64,000 bases of DNA, from the NCBI GenBank assembly GCA_902580945.1, contig CACHML010000003.1, forward strand, positions 41,995 through 105,994, read 5' to 3'. The notes beneath the pieces were generated by a model, which saw only the letters and a program-made list of their open reading frames with translations, was not told the DNA's origin and searched no databases. Below are positions 1 through 10,965 of the stretch, in pieces (within the stretch, counting starts at the first letter, position 1; the number at the start of each line of letters is the position of its first letter). The position numbers were made by a program, and so were the translations under genes. This DNA comes from an uncultured Pelagibacteraceae bacterium (GTDB lineage: Bacteria; Pseudomonadota; Alphaproteobacteria; Pelagibacterales; Pelagibacteraceae).

Positions 1-493
1 CTACTCCGCCTGATGGAGTGTAAGCAGCTTTAATTGCTAGTCCGTCCATTGCAGTGTAATCCCAGATGAATCTGTTAGCAGAGCTAGCAGCATTTGCAGC
101 ACCAGCAGCTGTTCCAGATACAGCAACACCATGAGCTTCTTCGTTTGCACTTGGAGTTACATCATCCCAAGCACCTATTGGTCCTGATGAACCACTTCCT
201 GAGAAAGTTAATTTACCCAAATCACCAGTGTCGATAGAAATACTTCTGTCGTCCATATTATTTCCGTCAATCTCTATTGATGTTGATACTGTGAAACCAT
301 TATCCATTTCACCACTTGCAGTAAATGTAAGAGAGTCAGTCATTGACCAACCATTTCCTAGGTCAGAATTATCCTCACCATTGAAAAAGATTGAAGTAGC
401 GCCTGATACAGACATTGATGCTGCTTGCGCAGAACCAGCTGTTACCAATGCAGTACCTAATGCTGTCAATCCTATTTTTTTTAGATTGTCCAT
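1..493 (-). CDS. Porin-like outer-membrane protein, N-terminal part (runs off window start)
   Basis: The reverse strand reads open from an ATG at 493 to the window edge, giving 164 residues. Residues 1-24 form a classic signal peptide (MDNLKK, a hydrophobic Ala/Leu/Val core, cleavage after SAQA). The mature part is rich in Gly, Ser, Thr and Asp with alternating polar and apolar residues (SMSVSG, LTFTASGEMDNGF, LGKLTFSGSG), as in the first strands of alphaproteobacterial trimeric porins. An AAAGG ribosome-binding site lies about 8 bases before the ATG. The gene is divergent from the DUF3576 lipoprotein gene across a 216-bp AT-rich gap that must hold both promoters; no clear promoter was picked there. 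A general porin is the best reading, but the C-terminal barrel is outside the window. Confidence 0.8.
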   Translation of the reverse strand, partial: MDNLKKIGLTALGTALVTAGSAQAASMSVSGATSIFFNGEDNSDLGNGWSMTDSLTFTASGEMDNGFTVSTSIEIDGNNMDDRSISIDTGDLGKLTFSGSGSSGPIGAWDDVTPSANEEAHGVAVSGTAAGAANAASSANRFIWDYTAMDGLAIKAAYTPSGGV

Positions 494-709
494 ATTATTA
501 CCTTTCGTTAGTTGTTTAATATTAAACATTTAATTCCTATCAATTATTTTTAAAAAATATTCCTTATTTTACTTGAAAATAGTATATTTAGGAAAAGTGT
601 TGTATTTTTACATCACAATTAAACAAATAATTATCGGCTTTTTTAACCTTTTTGAAAAAAAACTTTTTAATCTCTCTTCTTTTCATTTATTACTAATTTT
701 AAGGAAATT

Positions 710-1279
710 ATGTCATTTTTTTTTAAGTCCAGACTTACTACAATAATTTTAGTAGCATTATTTGCATTATATTCTTGCGAAGGGATGCCAGGAGGTGACG
801 CCAGAAAGAATCCACCAAATCCAAAAGAAAGGGTGAAGAAAAATTTAGAAGAAGGTAGAGGATTTAGGCTAGATAGTGCTTTTGGAAAAAGCGCAAAAGG
901 TGGAGATTTTCTATTTGCAAGTGCAAATGAACTTTGGAGGGCTTCTCTTGATACAATTGATTTTATGCCACTTTCATCCGTTAATTATAGTGGTGGAATA
1001 ATAATTACAGACTGGTACTCAGACGGAAACAATCTGGATGAATCTGTTAAAATAAGCATTAGATTTTTAACAAATGAGGTAAGAAGTGATGCCTTGGATA
1101 TAAGTGTGTTTTATAAAAAATGTAATCAAGTTTTAAATTGCAAAATAGAAAAAAGAACTGGATCACTTGTTGCAGAACTAAAAAAAGAAATTTTGAGTAA
1201 GGCTGCAATTTACAAAAAACAAAAAAAAGATAAAAATTTCAAAGAATATAAAGGTAGTGCAGTCGACATTACAAAATAA
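710..1279 (+). CDS. DUF3576-family lipoprotein
   Basis: This is a 189-residue predicted lipoprotein. A basic N-terminus and hydrophobic stretch end in a lipobox L-Y-S-C at residues 20-23, so Cys23 should be lipidated and the protein membrane anchored. The body (GFRLDSAF, then [37 protein letters not shown]) resembles the DUF3576 family, which sits directly upstream of leuS in many alphaproteobacteria, as here with a 14-base gap. The ATG is preceded by AAGGAA. The function of the family is unknown; envelope association is inferred from the lipobox. The last 25 residues are lysine-rich. Confidence 0.85.
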   Translation: MSFFFKSRLTTIILVALFALYSCEGMPGGDARKNPPNPKERVKKNLEEGRGFRLDSAFGKSAKGGDFLFASANELWRASLDTIDFMPLSSVNYSGGIIITDWYSDGNNLDESVKISIRFLTNEVRSDALDISVFYKKCNQVLNCKIEKRTGSLVAELKKEILSKAAIYKKQKKDKNFKEYKGSAVDITK

Positions 1280-1293
1280 ATTTTAATATTAAA

Positions 1294-3849
1294 GTGACTT
1301 CTTCAGAAAGATATAATTTTAAAACTATAGAAGAAAAGTGGCAAGAAAAGTGGATTAAAGCAAAAGCTTTTTCATCTAAGGTCGATAAAACCAAACAAAA
1401 ATTTTATTGCTTGGAAATGTTTCCGTACCCTTCAGGAAAAATACATATGGGTCACGTAAGAAATTATACAATAGGTGATGTATTATCTAGATATAAAACT
1501 TTAAAAGGTTTTAATGTAATGCACCCAATGGGATGGGATGCATTTGGGATGCCAGCTGAAAATGCTGCAAGAGAAAATAATTTGGATCCAAAAGATTGGA
1601 CTAATAAAAATATTTCTACAATGAAAAGTCAATTAAAAAAACTAGGACTTTCTATTGATTGGGAAAGAGAAATTTCAACTTGCTCAGAAGAATACTATAA
1701 ACATCAACAACTTTTTTTTTTAGAGTTATATGAAAAAGGATTGGTTTACAGGAAAGAAAACTATGTAAATTGGGATCCGATCGATCAAACAGTTCTAGCT
1801 AATGAACAAGTTATTGATGGGAAAGGATGGAGATCGGGAGCTATAGTTGAAAGAAAAAAACTAAATCAATGGTTCTTTAAAATCTCAGAATTTTCGCAAG
1901 AACTGTTAGATGATTTAAAGAAATTAAACGAGTGGCCAAATAAGGTCAAAGTAATGCAAAAAAACTGGATAGGTAAATCTTATGGTTGTGAAATAACTTT
2001 CAAAACAGAGGGAGATTTACCAGTTGATGAAATCAAATGTTTTACAACAAGGCCCGATACTTTATTTGGTTTCTCTTTTTTGGCTATTTCAATTGATCAT
2101 GAAATTTCAAAATATTATTCAAAAAATAAAGACTTTCAAAGATTTAAAAAAGAGTGTCAGAAAACTGGAACTACCGAGGAAGCGCTCGCCATAGGTGATA
2201 AAATTGGTTTTAAAACAAATTTAAAAGCTGTAAATCCATTAAACCCAAGTGAAAAAGTTCCTGTTTTCTTTGCAAATTTTGTTTTGATGGATTATGGGTT
2301 TGGCGCAGTTTTTGGCTGCCCAGCACATGATCAAAGAGATTTTGATTTTGCAACAAAATATAATCTAAATATTAAAACTGTGGTTAGACCTGATGATGAA
2401 AACGAGCGTTATACTGTAAAAGACAAAGCATATACAGGATCAGGTGTAATTATAAATTCAGAATTTTTAAATGGACTAAAAGTTCCCGAGGACTCAATTT
2501 CTAAAACAATTGATATTTTAGAGAAAAAAGGAATTGGAAAGAAACAGTTCAATTTTAGACTAAAAGATTGGGGAGTTTCTAGACAGCGTTATTGGGGATG
2601 TCCGATCCCTATTGCGTATGATGAAGATGGGAATGTAAAAAAAATTCCCAAAGAAGATTTACCAGTTACACTTCCAGAAAATGTAGACTTAAATAGTAAA
2701 GGTAATCCATTAGACTCACAGAATGAATGGAAAAATATATTAATTGAGGGAAAAAAATATATCAGAGAGACTGATACACTTGATACTTTTGTCTGTTCCT
2801 CTTGGTACTATCTTAGATTCTGTTCACCTAAAGAAACTGAATATGGATATAAAGATGAAGATATTAATTATTGGATGCCAGTTGATCAATATATTGGCGG
2901 TGTGGAACATGCTATTCTTCACCTTTTATATTCACGTTTTTTTATGAAAGCCCTAGGTTATAAAAATAAAAATTTTTCATTTACTGAGCCGTTTAAAGGA
3001 TTGTTTACTCAAGGCATGGTATGTCATGAGACTTATAAAGATCAAAATAATAATTGGATTAGCCCTAATGAAATAGAATTTAAAGATGGTAAGTATTATA
3101 AAAAAGGAGAACAAGAAAATAAAATAATTGTCGGACCTTCTGAGTCAATGTCAAAATCAAAAAAAAATGTTATAGATCCAGAAAATATAATTAATAACTA
3201 TGGTGCTGATGCAGTAAGATTATTTATATTATCAGATAGTCCACCTGAGAAAGATGTTCAATGGTCAGACCAAGGTATGATTGCTTCACATAAATTTATA
3301 CTTAAACTTTGGGGCCTACATTTAAAAGTGAAACAAAAAATTAAAAAAAGTGTTGGAAATAAAAAAGATAATGAAAATTTTGAAAAATTTACAAATCAAA
3401 TGATAAATAAAATTACTAATAATTTAGAAAATTTTAATTATAATGTAATTATTGCAAATATTTACGAAACATATAATTTTTTAAATAAAGAAATAGATAG
3501 TAATGTTGATAGTAATGTTCTTAAAATAAATTACATCAAAATACTAACTTTATTTTCTCCAGCAATACCTCACTACGTATCGGAATGCTTAGAGGATTTA
3601 GGATATATGGACCAGTTAAACTGGCCAGAGGTTAATGAAAATTTGTTAGAGGAAATTAAAATAGATTATGTAATACAAATTAATGGAAAAAAAAGAGCTA
3701 TTTTAAACGAAACTAGAGATATAGACCAAGAAAGTCTTTTAACCAAACTAAAATCTAATAAGGTGTCTCAAAGATATATAAAAAATAAGTCTATAAAAAA
3801 AATAATTTTTGTGAAAAATAGATTAATAAACTTACTAATTGATGAATAA
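1294..3849 (+). CDS. leuS: Leucyl-tRNA synthetase
   Basis: LeuS attaches leucine to tRNA-Leu in the cytoplasm. The 851-residue product has the class I signature HMGH at residues 51-54 after MFPYPSGKI, a CP1 editing region (TTRPDTLFG, then GCPAHDQRD) and the KMSKS-type loop SMSKS at about residue 620. The start is GTG at 1294; translation reads straight into the conserved [14 protein letters not shown]. The gene contains a ten-T run at 1712-1721 that is correctly in frame, which matters when judging the homopolymer frameshifts near 11-12.5 kb. Its end overlaps lptE by 8 bases, in the common leuS-lptE-holA order. Confidence 0.98.
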   Translation: MTSSERYNFKTIEEKWQEKWIKAKAFSSKVDKTKQKFYCLEMFPYPSGKIHMGHVRNYTIGDVLSRYKTLKGFNVMHPMGWDAFGMPAENAARENNLDPKDWTNKNISTMKSQLKKLGLSIDWEREISTCSEEYYKHQQLFFLELYEKGLVYRKENYVNWDPIDQTVLANEQVIDGKGWRSGAIVERKKLNQWFFKISEFSQELLDDLKKLNEWPNKVKVMQKNWIGKSYGCEITFKTEGDLPVDEIKCFTTRPDTLFGFSFLAISIDHEISKYYSKNKDFQRFKKECQKTGTTEEALAIGDKIGFKTNLKAVNPLNPSEKVPVFFANFVLMDYGFGAVFGCPAHDQRDFDFATKYNLNIKTVVRPDDENERYTVKDKAYTGSGVIINSEFLNGLKVPEDSISKTIDILEKKGIGKKQFNFRLKDWGVSRQRYWGCPIPIAYDEDGNVKKIPKEDLPVTLPENVDLNSKGNPLDSQNEWKNILIEGKKYIRETDTLDTFVCSSWYYLRFCSPKETEYGYKDEDINYWMPVDQYIGGVEHAILHLLYSRFFMKALGYKNKNFSFTEPFKGLFTQGMVCHETYKDQNNNWISPNEIEFKDGKYYKKGEQENKIIVGPSESMSKSKKNVIDPENIINNYGADAVRLFILSDSPPEKDVQWSDQGMIASHKFILKLWGLHLKVKQKIKKSVGNKKDNENFEKFTNQMINKITNNLENFNYNVIIANIYETYNFLNKEIDSNVDSNVLKINYIKILTLFSPAIPHYVSECLEDLGYMDQLNWPEVNENLLEEIKIDYVIQINGKKRAILNETRDIDQESLLTKLKSNKVSQRYIKNKSIKKIIFVKNRLINLLIDE

Positions 3850-4306
3850 AATATTGTTAACATTTTTAATAATCTTCAGCACCTCATGTGCTTACAAACC
3901 AATTCTTTCTGAAAAAAACTACAATTTTCAAATTGAAAAAATTACATTTTCTGGTGAAAAAAATATTAATAGAGTAATAAAGAGAAAACTTTCAATGATT
4001 AGAGAAAGTGATAATTCCAACAAAAAAAAATTTGACGTAATAATTGAAACACTAAAAAATAAAAAAATAGTTTCCAATGATAGCAAAGGGGATCCTTTAA
4101 AATTTGAAGTTAATATAATAGTTTTTTATCAAGTTGAACTCAATGGTGATATATTGCTTAAGAGAGAAATAGAAAAAAATCATATTTATAATAATAAGTC
4201 TGATAAATTTCAACTTGAACAAGATGAGAAAAATATAATTGATAATTTATCTAATAAAATTAGTGATGACATAATATCTTCAATCATAAATTTAAATGAT
4301 AGTTAA
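3842..4306 (+). CDS. lptE: LPS-assembly lipoprotein LptE
   Basis: This is a small outer-membrane lipoprotein that partners LptD in inserting lipopolysaccharide. With the ATG at 3842 the product is 154 residues, with a lipobox ending at Cys16 (STSC) followed by AYKP, the CGY/F-x-P-like start typical of LptE. An in-frame TTG at 3839 is possible but less likely. Primary identity is weak, as usual for LptE; the call rests on lipobox, length and position between leuS and holA. It overlaps both neighbours (8 and 11 bases), so translational coupling is likely. Many lysine/asparagine codons reflect AT bias. Confidence 0.8.
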   Translation: MNKILLTFLIIFSTSCAYKPILSEKNYNFQIEKITFSGEKNINRVIKRKLSMIRESDNSNKKKFDVIIETLKNKKIVSNDSKGDPLKFEVNIIVFYQVELNGDILLKREIEKNHIYNNKSDKFQLEQDEKNIIDNLSNKISDDIISSIINLNDS

Positions 4307-5273
4307 AAGTTTTGAATTAAATAGTTTTAAAATTAAAGATAAAAAAATACATCTAATTTTTGGAAACAATGAAGGTCTAAAAAATGATATTTTAGATAAA
4401 ATTTATTTAAAGGATTTTTCTGGCGAAATTTTAAAATATGATGAGCAAGAGATTTTAGTTAATAAAGATAGTTTAATATCAAATTTATTCAACAAATCAC
4501 TTTTCGAAGATAAAAAAATAATTGTTATTTCACGGGCTACAGAAAAAATATTCAATTTAATAAATGAAATAATGGAAAAAGAATTGTCAGAAGTAAATAT
4601 TATAATAAATTCTTCTAATTTAGAAAAAAAATCAAAATTGAGAAATTTGTTTGAGAAAGAGAAAGAATTAATTTGTACTCCAGTTTATGAGGATGATACA
4701 AGGTCTTTAAATTTTGTTATTCAAAACTTTTTAAAGGAACATAAATTTAACTTATCACAAGAAATAAAAAATATTCTTATTGAAAGATCAAATGGAGATA
4801 GAATTAATTTAAAAAACGAACTTACTAAGTTGAAAAACTTATCAATTAGCAAGAAAATAATTAGTTCTGAGGATTCTATAAAACTTTCTAATCTTGCTGA
4901 AAATTATAGTGTATTTGAATTATCTGACAATTATTTGGCTAAAAATTCTAAGAAAGTTTCTAATATACTTAATGAAAACAATTACTCTTCTGAGGACTGT
5001 ATATTGATCATCAGGACGATATTAAGCAAATCTAAAAGACTTTTGAAAATAAGAACTGAAATTGACAATCATCAAAACTTAGAAAAAGCTCTATCAAGCG
5101 TTAAACCGCCAATATTTTGGAAAGAAAAAGATATTGTAAAAAAACAAGTTCAATCATGGTCGACTGAAGAGGTAAAAAAAATGATATTCAAAATAAATGA
5201 TTTGGAAGGTTTAATTAAGAAAAATTCAACAAATTCAATGCTTTTTGTATCTAATTTTATAAGCAACTATTAG
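4296..5273 (+). CDS. holA: DNA polymerase III subunit delta
   Basis: HolA opens the sliding clamp as part of the clamp loader. The 325-residue product has the family architecture: an N-terminal AAA-like domain without a working P-loop (IHLIFGNNEGLKNDIL near residues 19-34), then the helical collar region with FELSDNYLAKNSKKV and the C-terminal part around PPIFWKEKDIVKKQVQSWS. The ATG at 4296 overlaps the end of lptE by 11 bases. It converges with parB, sharing four bases at the stop codons (5270-5273), so no room for a terminator exists between them. Confidence 0.9.
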   Translation: MIVKSFELNSFKIKDKKIHLIFGNNEGLKNDILDKIYLKDFSGEILKYDEQEILVNKDSLISNLFNKSLFEDKKIIVISRATEKIFNLINEIMEKELSEVNIIINSSNLEKKSKLRNLFEKEKELICTPVYEDDTRSLNFVIQNFLKEHKFNLSQEIKNILIERSNGDRINLKNELTKLKNLSISKKIISSEDSIKLSNLAENYSVFELSDNYLAKNSKKVSNILNENNYSSEDCILIIRTILSKSKRLLKIRTEIDNHQNLEKALSSVKPPIFWKEKDIVKKQVQSWSTEEVKKMIFKINDLEGLIKKNSTNSMLFVSNFISNY

Positions 5274-6121
5274 TAATTCTGTTTAATAATCTCTACTAGC
5301 CTATCCAATTGGTCAGCCGCTTTATATTCTAAAATCATAGTACCAGAATTATTCTTTTTGTTTCTAACAAATACCCTCATACCTATTTTATTTGTTAATT
5401 CTTCCTCAATACTTATAATATTTGGATCTTTACCTCTCTTTAAATTAGTAGAACTTGCTTTTATCATTCTAACTAAATTTTCAGCCTGTCTTACGGATAA
5501 TTTTTTTGAAATTATCCTTTTTGCTAAAATTAACGCATTATCCAAACCTACTAAAATTTTAGCATGACCCTGGGACAATTTCTCCTCAACTATTAAACCT
5601 ATTACTTCATGTGGAAGAGATAAAAGTCTTAAGCAATTAGATATATGTGTTCTACTTTTGCCAATAAATTTTGATACTCTATCCTGATCATAACCAAATT
5701 CATCAATTAGTCTTTTGTAACCCTCTGCTTCTTCAATTGGATTTAAATCTTTTCTTTGAACATTTTCTACAATAGCAAATTCTAATGATTTAAGATTATC
5801 GACATTTATTAAAATCACAGGTACTTCGTGAAGACCTGCGTATTGTGCTGCCTGCCATCTTCTTTCTCCTGCTATTATTTCATATTTATCTTTATCATCA
5901 GAAGATGGTCTAGCTATTATTGGTTGTATTATACCTCTCTCTCTTATAGAATTAGTTAATTCCTCTAAACTCACTTCATCAAATTTTTTTCTTGGCTGGT
6001 ACTTGTTTCTGATCAATGAACTTATTGATATATTTTTTTTTCCCTCAACTTTTTCACTGTCACCGATTAAGGAAGATAATCCTCTTCCAAGTCCCTTTTT
6101 TGATTTAAACGGATTTATCAT
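5270..6121 (-). CDS. parB: Chromosome partitioning protein ParB
   Basis: ParB is a CTP-dependent clamp that loads at parS and spreads, marking the origin region for segregation. The 283-residue protein starts with the usual GLGRGLSSLIGD, then has the nuclease-like N-terminal domain with IIQPIIARP and GERRWQAA (CTP/arginine-box region), a HTH DNA-binding domain (ENVQRKDLNPIEEAEGYKRL, then KFIGKSRTHISNCLRLL) and a short C-terminal dimerisation segment. It overlaps parA by 4 bases in the order rsmG-parA-parB, conserved in alphaproteobacteria. A perfect parS site lies 1.4 kb upstream in rsmG. Confidence 0.97.
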   Translation of the reverse strand: MINPFKSKKGLGRGLSSLIGDSEKVEGKKNISISSLIRNKYQPRKKFDEVSLEELTNSIRERGIIQPIIARPSSDDKDKYEIIAGERRWQAAQYAGLHEVPVILINVDNLKSLEFAIVENVQRKDLNPIEEAEGYKRLIDEFGYDQDRVSKFIGKSRTHISNCLRLLSLPHEVIGLIVEEKLSQGHAKILVGLDNALILAKRIISKKLSVRQAENLVRMIKASSTNLKRGKDPNIISIEEELTNKIGMRVFVRNKKNNSGTMILEYKAADQLDRLVEIIKQNY

Positions 6122-6918
6122 GCTGCACTCTCCACTTGTTTATCTTGGTTTAAAAATTCTTCAGTAAAATTAAAATATGCTCTACTTCCTGGACATGACC
6201 TATCATAAATTAGAACTGGGACACCATGTGAGGGTGCTTCTGACAATCTGACATTTCTCGGTACAGCAGTACTGTAAACTTTATCTTTAAAGTAGTTTCT
6301 TGCCTCTGCCTCAACCTCTCCAGATAATTTGTTTCTCTTGTCATACATCGTCAGAAGTATTCCTCTTATGTCTAAAGATGGGTTTAGGTTCGACTTTATC
6401 CTCTCAATGGTTTTCATGAGTTGTGTGAGGCCCTCTAAAGCAAAAAATTCTGTCTGAAGAGGTACTACGAGAGCATCGGAGGCTACTAATGCCATGATTG
6501 TTAGGAGACTTAAAGATGGTGGGCAGTCAATTATAATATAATCATAGAATGGCTCAGAATTATTTAAAATTGCGGTTAATTCGTCTTTTAATTTAAAGGC
6601 TCTTCTACTATCACCTGCTGTTTCCACCTCTAGTCCAGACAAATCAACATTTGATGATATCAAATCTAAGTTTTCAAAGCTTGTAGACTGAATTACTTCT
6701 GAAATTTTTTTATTTCCATTCAATACATTGTAAATTGTTTGATCAGAACTTGTTGTGTTTGATAATCCAAGACCTGTAGTAGCATTACCTTGTGGATCAA
6801 GATCAATTACAAGAATTTTTTTTCCTTTCATTGTTAAACCAGCAGCAAGATTGATGACTGTGGTGGTCTTGCCGACTCCACCTTTTTGATTTATGACCGA
6901 AATAGTTTTTCTATTCAT
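6118..6918 (-). CDS. parA: Chromosome partitioning ATPase ParA
   Basis: ParA is the Walker-type ATPase that moves ParB-bound origins. The 266-residue product carries the deviant Walker A motif KGGVGKTT at residues 12-19, the DLDPQGNATTGLG motif and the IIDCPPSLSLL Walker B region. It has no N-terminal HTH extension, so it is the chromosomal (Soj-like) type rather than a plasmid type. It overlaps rsmG upstream and parB downstream by 4 bases each, so one operon with coupled translation is likely. Confidence 0.98.
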   Translation of the reverse strand: MNRKTISVINQKGGVGKTTTVINLAAGLTMKGKKILVIDLDPQGNATTGLGLSNTTSSDQTIYNVLNGNKKISEVIQSTSFENLDLISSNVDLSGLEVETAGDSRRAFKLKDELTAILNNSEPFYDYIIIDCPPSLSLLTIMALVASDALVVPLQTEFFALEGLTQLMKTIERIKSNLNPSLDIRGILLTMYDKRNKLSGEVEAEARNYFKDKVYSTAVPRNVRLSEAPSHGVPVLIYDRSCPGSRAYFNFTEEFLNQDKQVESAA

Positions 6919-7556
6919 ATTTTTTTTTTTAAATTTGAAATTTTTACAACTAGTGACTGTTCACTTGTAAGACTTCTCATTTCCTCTATATCGAATTTCC
7001 ATTTTATAGAAACATCTTTCAAAATTTTTTTTCCACTTTTGCCTAAATACATAACTATGTATTTAAAGTTTTTAAAATTTTTTGTTGCTATATCAAAAAT
7101 AACTGGCAAAGGTTTAAATGCTCGACAAATAATTACATCTGTTACTAAATTTTTTTCTTCAAATATATTTTTTTGAAAAATCTTAGCCTCTAATTTAAAC
7201 CTTTTTGTCATCTCTTTTATAAAATTGCTCTTGTGATAACTCTTTTCATAAAAAATTAGCTTAAAACCTTGTTTTTTTGGTTTCATCAAAATACCCAAAA
7301 CTATACTAGGTAGCCCTGCACCAGATCCAAGATCAGTGCATACTTTAATATCATTTTTATCAATAAAATCAATAGTTTGTGCACTATCATAAATATGTCT
7401 TGAATTTATTGACTTTTCTGTACTTGAACTTATCAAATTAATTTTCCTATTTGTATTTAAAATCGACTGTGAATAGTCTTCTAGCTCCATTAATGTTTCA
7501 CGTGAAACATTTGGGAGATAAATTTTGTCTTTTTTTATTATTTTCGAATCAATCAA
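6915..7556 (-). CDS. rsmG: 16S rRNA (guanine527-N7)-methyltransferase RsmG
   Basis: RsmG methylates G527 of 16S rRNA. The 213-residue protein shows the N-terminal NVSRETL motif and a SAM-binding loop [15 protein letters not shown]. The bases coding for VSRET contain a perfect parS palindrome (7494-7509), so this stretch has a double role. It overlaps mnmG and parA by 4 bases each. The order mnmG-rsmG-parA-parB is the well-known gidAB-parAB arrangement near bacterial origins. Confidence 0.96.
   Translation of the reverse strand: MIDSKIIKKDKIYLPNVSRETLMELEDYSQSILNTNRKINLISSSTEKSINSRHIYDSAQTIDFIDKNDIKVCTDLGSGAGLPSIVLGILMKPKKQGFKLIFYEKSYHKSNFIKEMTKRFKLEAKIFQKNIFEEKNLVTDVIICRAFKPLPVIFDIATKNFKNFKYIVMYLGKSGKKILKDVSIKWKFDIEEMRSLTSEQSLVVKISNLKKKI
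7494..7509. other. parS centromere site (perfect 16-bp palindrome)
   Basis: The bases TGTTTCACGTGAAACA match the canonical bacterial parS consensus on both strands. The site lies inside rsmG, 5' of parA and parB, and about 8 kb from the candidate oriC. It should be the ParB loading site. No second perfect copy was noticed by eye in the window. Confidence 0.95.
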
Positions 7557-9424
7557 GCTATATGCTTAATAGACTTTCTTTTGACATGAGACAACAAAAT
7601 ATATACTGCAGCTGGGGTAATCCCGTCTATTCTAAGTGCTTGTCCTAATGTTTTTGGCTTTATTTTCTTAAATTTTGACTTAACTTCATTTGATAATCCA
7701 GAAAATTGATCATAATCTATATTTTCCGGTATTTTGAGATTTTCATCTCTTTTAAATGCTAAAATATCTGCATCTTGCTTTTTCAAATATCCTTTATAGT
7801 GAGCTTTTATCTCAATTTGCTCATCAATTTCACGAGAAAAATATTTGATTTCTGGCCAAATTTCCCTAATTTTAATCATATTGACTGACTTTTGGCTCAA
7901 TATTTCTAATGCATTTCTTTTTACCCCATCTTTAGCAATATTAATTCCAAATTTATATGCTTTTGAAGGGGAAATTAAAGAATTTACCATCATTTTAAGA
8001 CTTTTTTTCAGTTTAGATGCTTTCTCTTTATATACAAATTTTCTATCTTCTAATATTAACCCAATATCGATTCCTTTTTGTGTAAGTCTTATGTCTGCAT
8101 TATCAGATCTTAAAGACAGCCTATATTCTGCCCTTGAGGTGAACATTCTATAGGGCTCTGCAACTCCTTTTGTAACTAAATCGTCTATCATAACTCCTAT
8201 GTATGCCTCAGATCTATCAAGTATAAATGGCTCTTTGTCTTTAATAGAAAGAGCAGCATTTATTCCAGCTATTAATCCTTGTGCTGCAGCTTCCTCATAA
8301 CCTGTTGTTCCATTAATTTGTCCCGCAAGGTAAAGATTTTTAATTTTTTTTGTCTCTAATGTTAAAAATAGTTCCCTTGGATCCACAAAATCGTATTCTA
8401 TGGCATATCCAGGCCTTAAAATCTTAACGTTTTCTAAACCATTGATATTATTACATATTTCTTGCTGTATCTCAGCAGGAAGAGAAGTCGAAATTCCATT
8501 AGGGTAAATAGTTTTATCATTTAGACCTTCTGGCTCCAGAAATATTTGATGTTTTTGTTTATCAGCAAACTTTACGATTTTATCTTCTATAGAGGGACAG
8601 TATCTAGGACCAACTCCTTGGATACTTCCAGAATACATAGCACTACTTTTTATATTTTTAGAAATAATCTCATGAACTGCTTGATTGGTGTATGTCATCC
8701 TACATGAAATTTGCCTATTAATATTTTTTTTTGTTAAGAAAGAAAAAAAATATGGATCATCGTCAGCATGTTGTTCCTCGAGCTTTTCAAAGTTAATTGT
8801 AGTTGCATCTAATCTTGGAGGTGTTCCTGTTTTTAACCTTCCAATCTTGAAATTATATTTTTCTAACTGTTCACTTAATCCTATTGAAGGTTTTTCATTA
8901 AATCTTCCAGCTGGTGTTTTTTCTTCACCAATGTGAATTAAACCATTGAGAAAAGTTCCAGTTGTTAAAATTACTTTTGATGATAATACTTTTTTTCCAT
9001 CTTGTGTAACAAAACCGATTATAGTGTTTTTATCAAAAATGAACTCAATTACGGGATCTATAAAAATGCTTAAATTACAGTAGTTTACAAGTTTTTCTTG
9101 CATATATTTTTTGTATAATGATCTATCACTTTGAGTTCTTGGTCCACGCACCGCAGGGCCTCTACTTCTATTTAATAATCGAAATTGTATTCCTGATTTA
9201 TCTGCAACCTCTCCCATTACACCATCAAGTGCATCTATCTCTCGTACAAGATGACCTTTGCCTAATCCTCCTATTGCAGGATTACATGACATCTCACCAA
9301 TTGTATCAAATTTATGTGTAAATAATGCAGTGTTTACACCTAATCTTGCCGAAGCTGCTGCTGCTTCACAGCCAGCATGACCTCCACCAATTACAACAAC
9401 ATCAAATGATAGCTCATTTTTCAT
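7553..9424 (-). CDS. mnmG: tRNA uridine 5-carboxymethylaminomethyl modification enzyme MnmG
   Basis: MnmG is the FAD-dependent half of the MnmE-MnmG complex that modifies the wobble uridine (U34) of several tRNAs. The 623-residue product has the dinucleotide-binding motif [10 protein letters not shown] from residue 13, the [11 protein letters not shown] signature, the APAGRFNE-like [11 protein letters not shown] region and the C-terminal helical domain ending near [19 protein letters not shown]. It overlaps rsmG by 4 bases and lies 76 bases after mnmE, its functional partner, on the same strand. Confidence 0.98.
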   Translation of the reverse strand: MKNELSFDVVVIGGGHAGCEAAAASARLGVNTALFTHKFDTIGEMSCNPAIGGLGKGHLVREIDALDGVMGEVADKSGIQFRLLNRSRGPAVRGPRTQSDRSLYKKYMQEKLVNYCNLSIFIDPVIEFIFDKNTIIGFVTQDGKKVLSSKVILTTGTFLNGLIHIGEEKTPAGRFNEKPSIGLSEQLEKYNFKIGRLKTGTPPRLDATTINFEKLEEQHADDDPYFFSFLTKKNINRQISCRMTYTNQAVHEIISKNIKSSAMYSGSIQGVGPRYCPSIEDKIVKFADKQKHQIFLEPEGLNDKTIYPNGISTSLPAEIQQEICNNINGLENVKILRPGYAIEYDFVDPRELFLTLETKKIKNLYLAGQINGTTGYEEAAAQGLIAGINAALSIKDKEPFILDRSEAYIGVMIDDLVTKGVAEPYRMFTSRAEYRLSLRSDNADIRLTQKGIDIGLILEDRKFVYKEKASKLKKSLKMMVNSLISPSKAYKFGINIAKDGVKRNALEILSQKSVNMIKIREIWPEIKYFSREIDEQIEIKAHYKGYLKKQDADILAFKRDENLKIPENIDYDQFSGLSNEVKSKFKKIKPKTLGQALRIDGITPAAVYILLSHVKRKSIKHIA

Positions 9425-9500
9425 AGCTGTAATTTATTATTGATCTTAAAATTTACAAGAAAACAGTTAAAAGCGTAAAAAAAGTAAGTAAAATCAATAC

Positions 9501-10832
9501 TTATTTACCTATACAGAAATCATTAAAAATGGAACCAAGTATTTCTTCAACATCTACTTTTCCAACAATCATTCCTAGGTGTCTAGTTGCTAATCTTAAA
9601 TCCTCTGCAGCTTTATCAAAATCTTCTTGCGAATTTTTTTCCTCAAAATTTTTTAAATTTTGAACACAGGCCTCTAAGCTTTGTCTATGTCTTTCTCTTG
9701 TAATTAAAGTTTCGTTTGAACGTACAAATTTATTTTTTAGTTTATCTTTAATTCTATTTATTAACTCATCTAAGTTTGTTTCATTCTTAATTGATATAAA
9801 AATTGGATTAAACTTTTCAATTTGTTGATTTACATTTTTATATCCAAGATCTATTTTATTAATTACAATAATTGATTTTTCACTAACCAAATCGTTCAAA
9901 AATCCAGTAAAATCAACACTTTTTGGCTCTATTACTATAATATTGAGATCAGCATCTTCAGCTCTTTTAAGAGCTAATTTAATACCTTTTTTTTCTATCT
10001 CATCTTGAGACTCCCTTATCCCAGCAGTGTCAGAAATCACAACTGGATAACCATCTAAATTCAAATGAGCTTCGACAACATCTCTTGTTGTTCCTGCAAT
10101 TTCTGAAACGATAGCTACATCACGATTAGAAAGATGATTTAATAAAGAAGATTTTCCTGCATTAGCTGGTCCAATAATTGCTATCTTAAAACCCTCTCTA
10201 ATTCTTTCTCCAACTTTTTGATCATCCAAAATTTTTTCAATTTCTAATCTTATTTTTTCGGAATCTATTTTAATATTTTTAATTACATCTTCTGGAAGAT
10301 CATCTTCAGGAAAATCAATTTTGGCCTCAACATTTGATAAAATTTTTAAAAGCTTTTCCCGAAGGGAATTAAATTTTTCAGAACTTCTTCCACTCATTAT
10401 TTTAATAGCTTGTTGCCTTTGAATTTCGGTTTCTGCAGAAATAAGATCCGATATACTTTCAGCCTTAAGAAGATTTATTTTTTCATTTTGAAAGGCAATT
10501 TTTGTAAATTCACCAGGCTCAGCTAATCGACAATTCTCGATATTAGATAATTGATCTAAAATTGATCGAACAACAGCTATGCTACCATGTGTATGGATCT
10601 CAGCCATATCTTCGCCTGTATAGCTCTTAGGGCCAGGAAACCATAACAATATTCCTTCGTCTATGAGTTCAGAATTGTTAATTTTATTGAATTTTTTTAA
10701 CGTTGCTACCCTTGGTTCAGGTAAGACAGATTTTGTTAATAATTTTAAAATTTTACTAGTCTTATTTCCTGATATTCTAATTACAGCTATACCAGATAAA
10801 CCTTGTCCAGAGGAAAGTGCATAAATAGTCAT
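9501..10832 (-). CDS. mnmE: tRNA modification GTPase MnmE
   Basis: MnmE works with MnmG on tRNA wobble uridines. The 443-residue protein has the N-terminal folate-binding domain (MTIYALSSGQGLSGIAVIRISG), a central helical domain, an inserted G domain with P-loop GPANAGKS at residues 221-228, the AGTTRD switch, an INKID (NKxD) motif, and the diagnostic C-terminal CIGK. In many alphaproteobacteria rho lies directly upstream; here a sulfotransferase gene on the opposite strand separates them. Confidence 0.98.
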   Translation of the reverse strand: MTIYALSSGQGLSGIAVIRISGNKTSKILKLLTKSVLPEPRVATLKKFNKINNSELIDEGILLWFPGPKSYTGEDMAEIHTHGSIAVVRSILDQLSNIENCRLAEPGEFTKIAFQNEKINLLKAESISDLISAETEIQRQQAIKIMSGRSSEKFNSLREKLLKILSNVEAKIDFPEDDLPEDVIKNIKIDSEKIRLEIEKILDDQKVGERIREGFKIAIIGPANAGKSSLLNHLSNRDVAIVSEIAGTTRDVVEAHLNLDGYPVVISDTAGIRESQDEIEKKGIKLALKRAEDADLNIIVIEPKSVDFTGFLNDLVSEKSIIVINKIDLGYKNVNQQIEKFNPIFISIKNETNLDELINRIKDKLKNKFVRSNETLITRERHRQSLEACVQNLKNFEEKNSQEDFDKAAEDLRLATRHLGMIVGKVDVEEILGSIFNDFCIGK

Positions 10833-10956
10833 AAAATTTATTATAGTTTTATATTATTCATAATTATATATCTTTCTTAATGATAATTTGGTTAACATCA
10901 TATCCCAAAAGTGGAAATACCTGGTTGAGATTTTTTGTTATTTCTCTTTTGATGGG

Positions 10957-10965
10957 AAAAAAAAA
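10957..10965 (+). repeat. A9 homopolymer at first sulfotransferase frameshift
   Basis: Nine consecutive A follow GATGGG. The upstream frame (MIIWLTSYPKSGNTW) continues wrongly after the run, while deleting one A joins it to the frame encoding the family-like LNHLKAILAYP segment. The run is long enough to be a known type of slippage site for polymerases and for sequencing chemistry. Confidence 0.85.

Noticed and set aside
228..533. A 101-codon open frame on the plus strand at the window start
   Set aside because: It lies opposite the porin gene, whose reverse-strand frame has a signal peptide and porin-like composition.
7451..7648. Plus-strand open frame across rsmG/mnmG junction
   Set aside because: It is a shadow of two certain reverse-strand genes and its start region is fixed by parS and the rsmG coding sequence.
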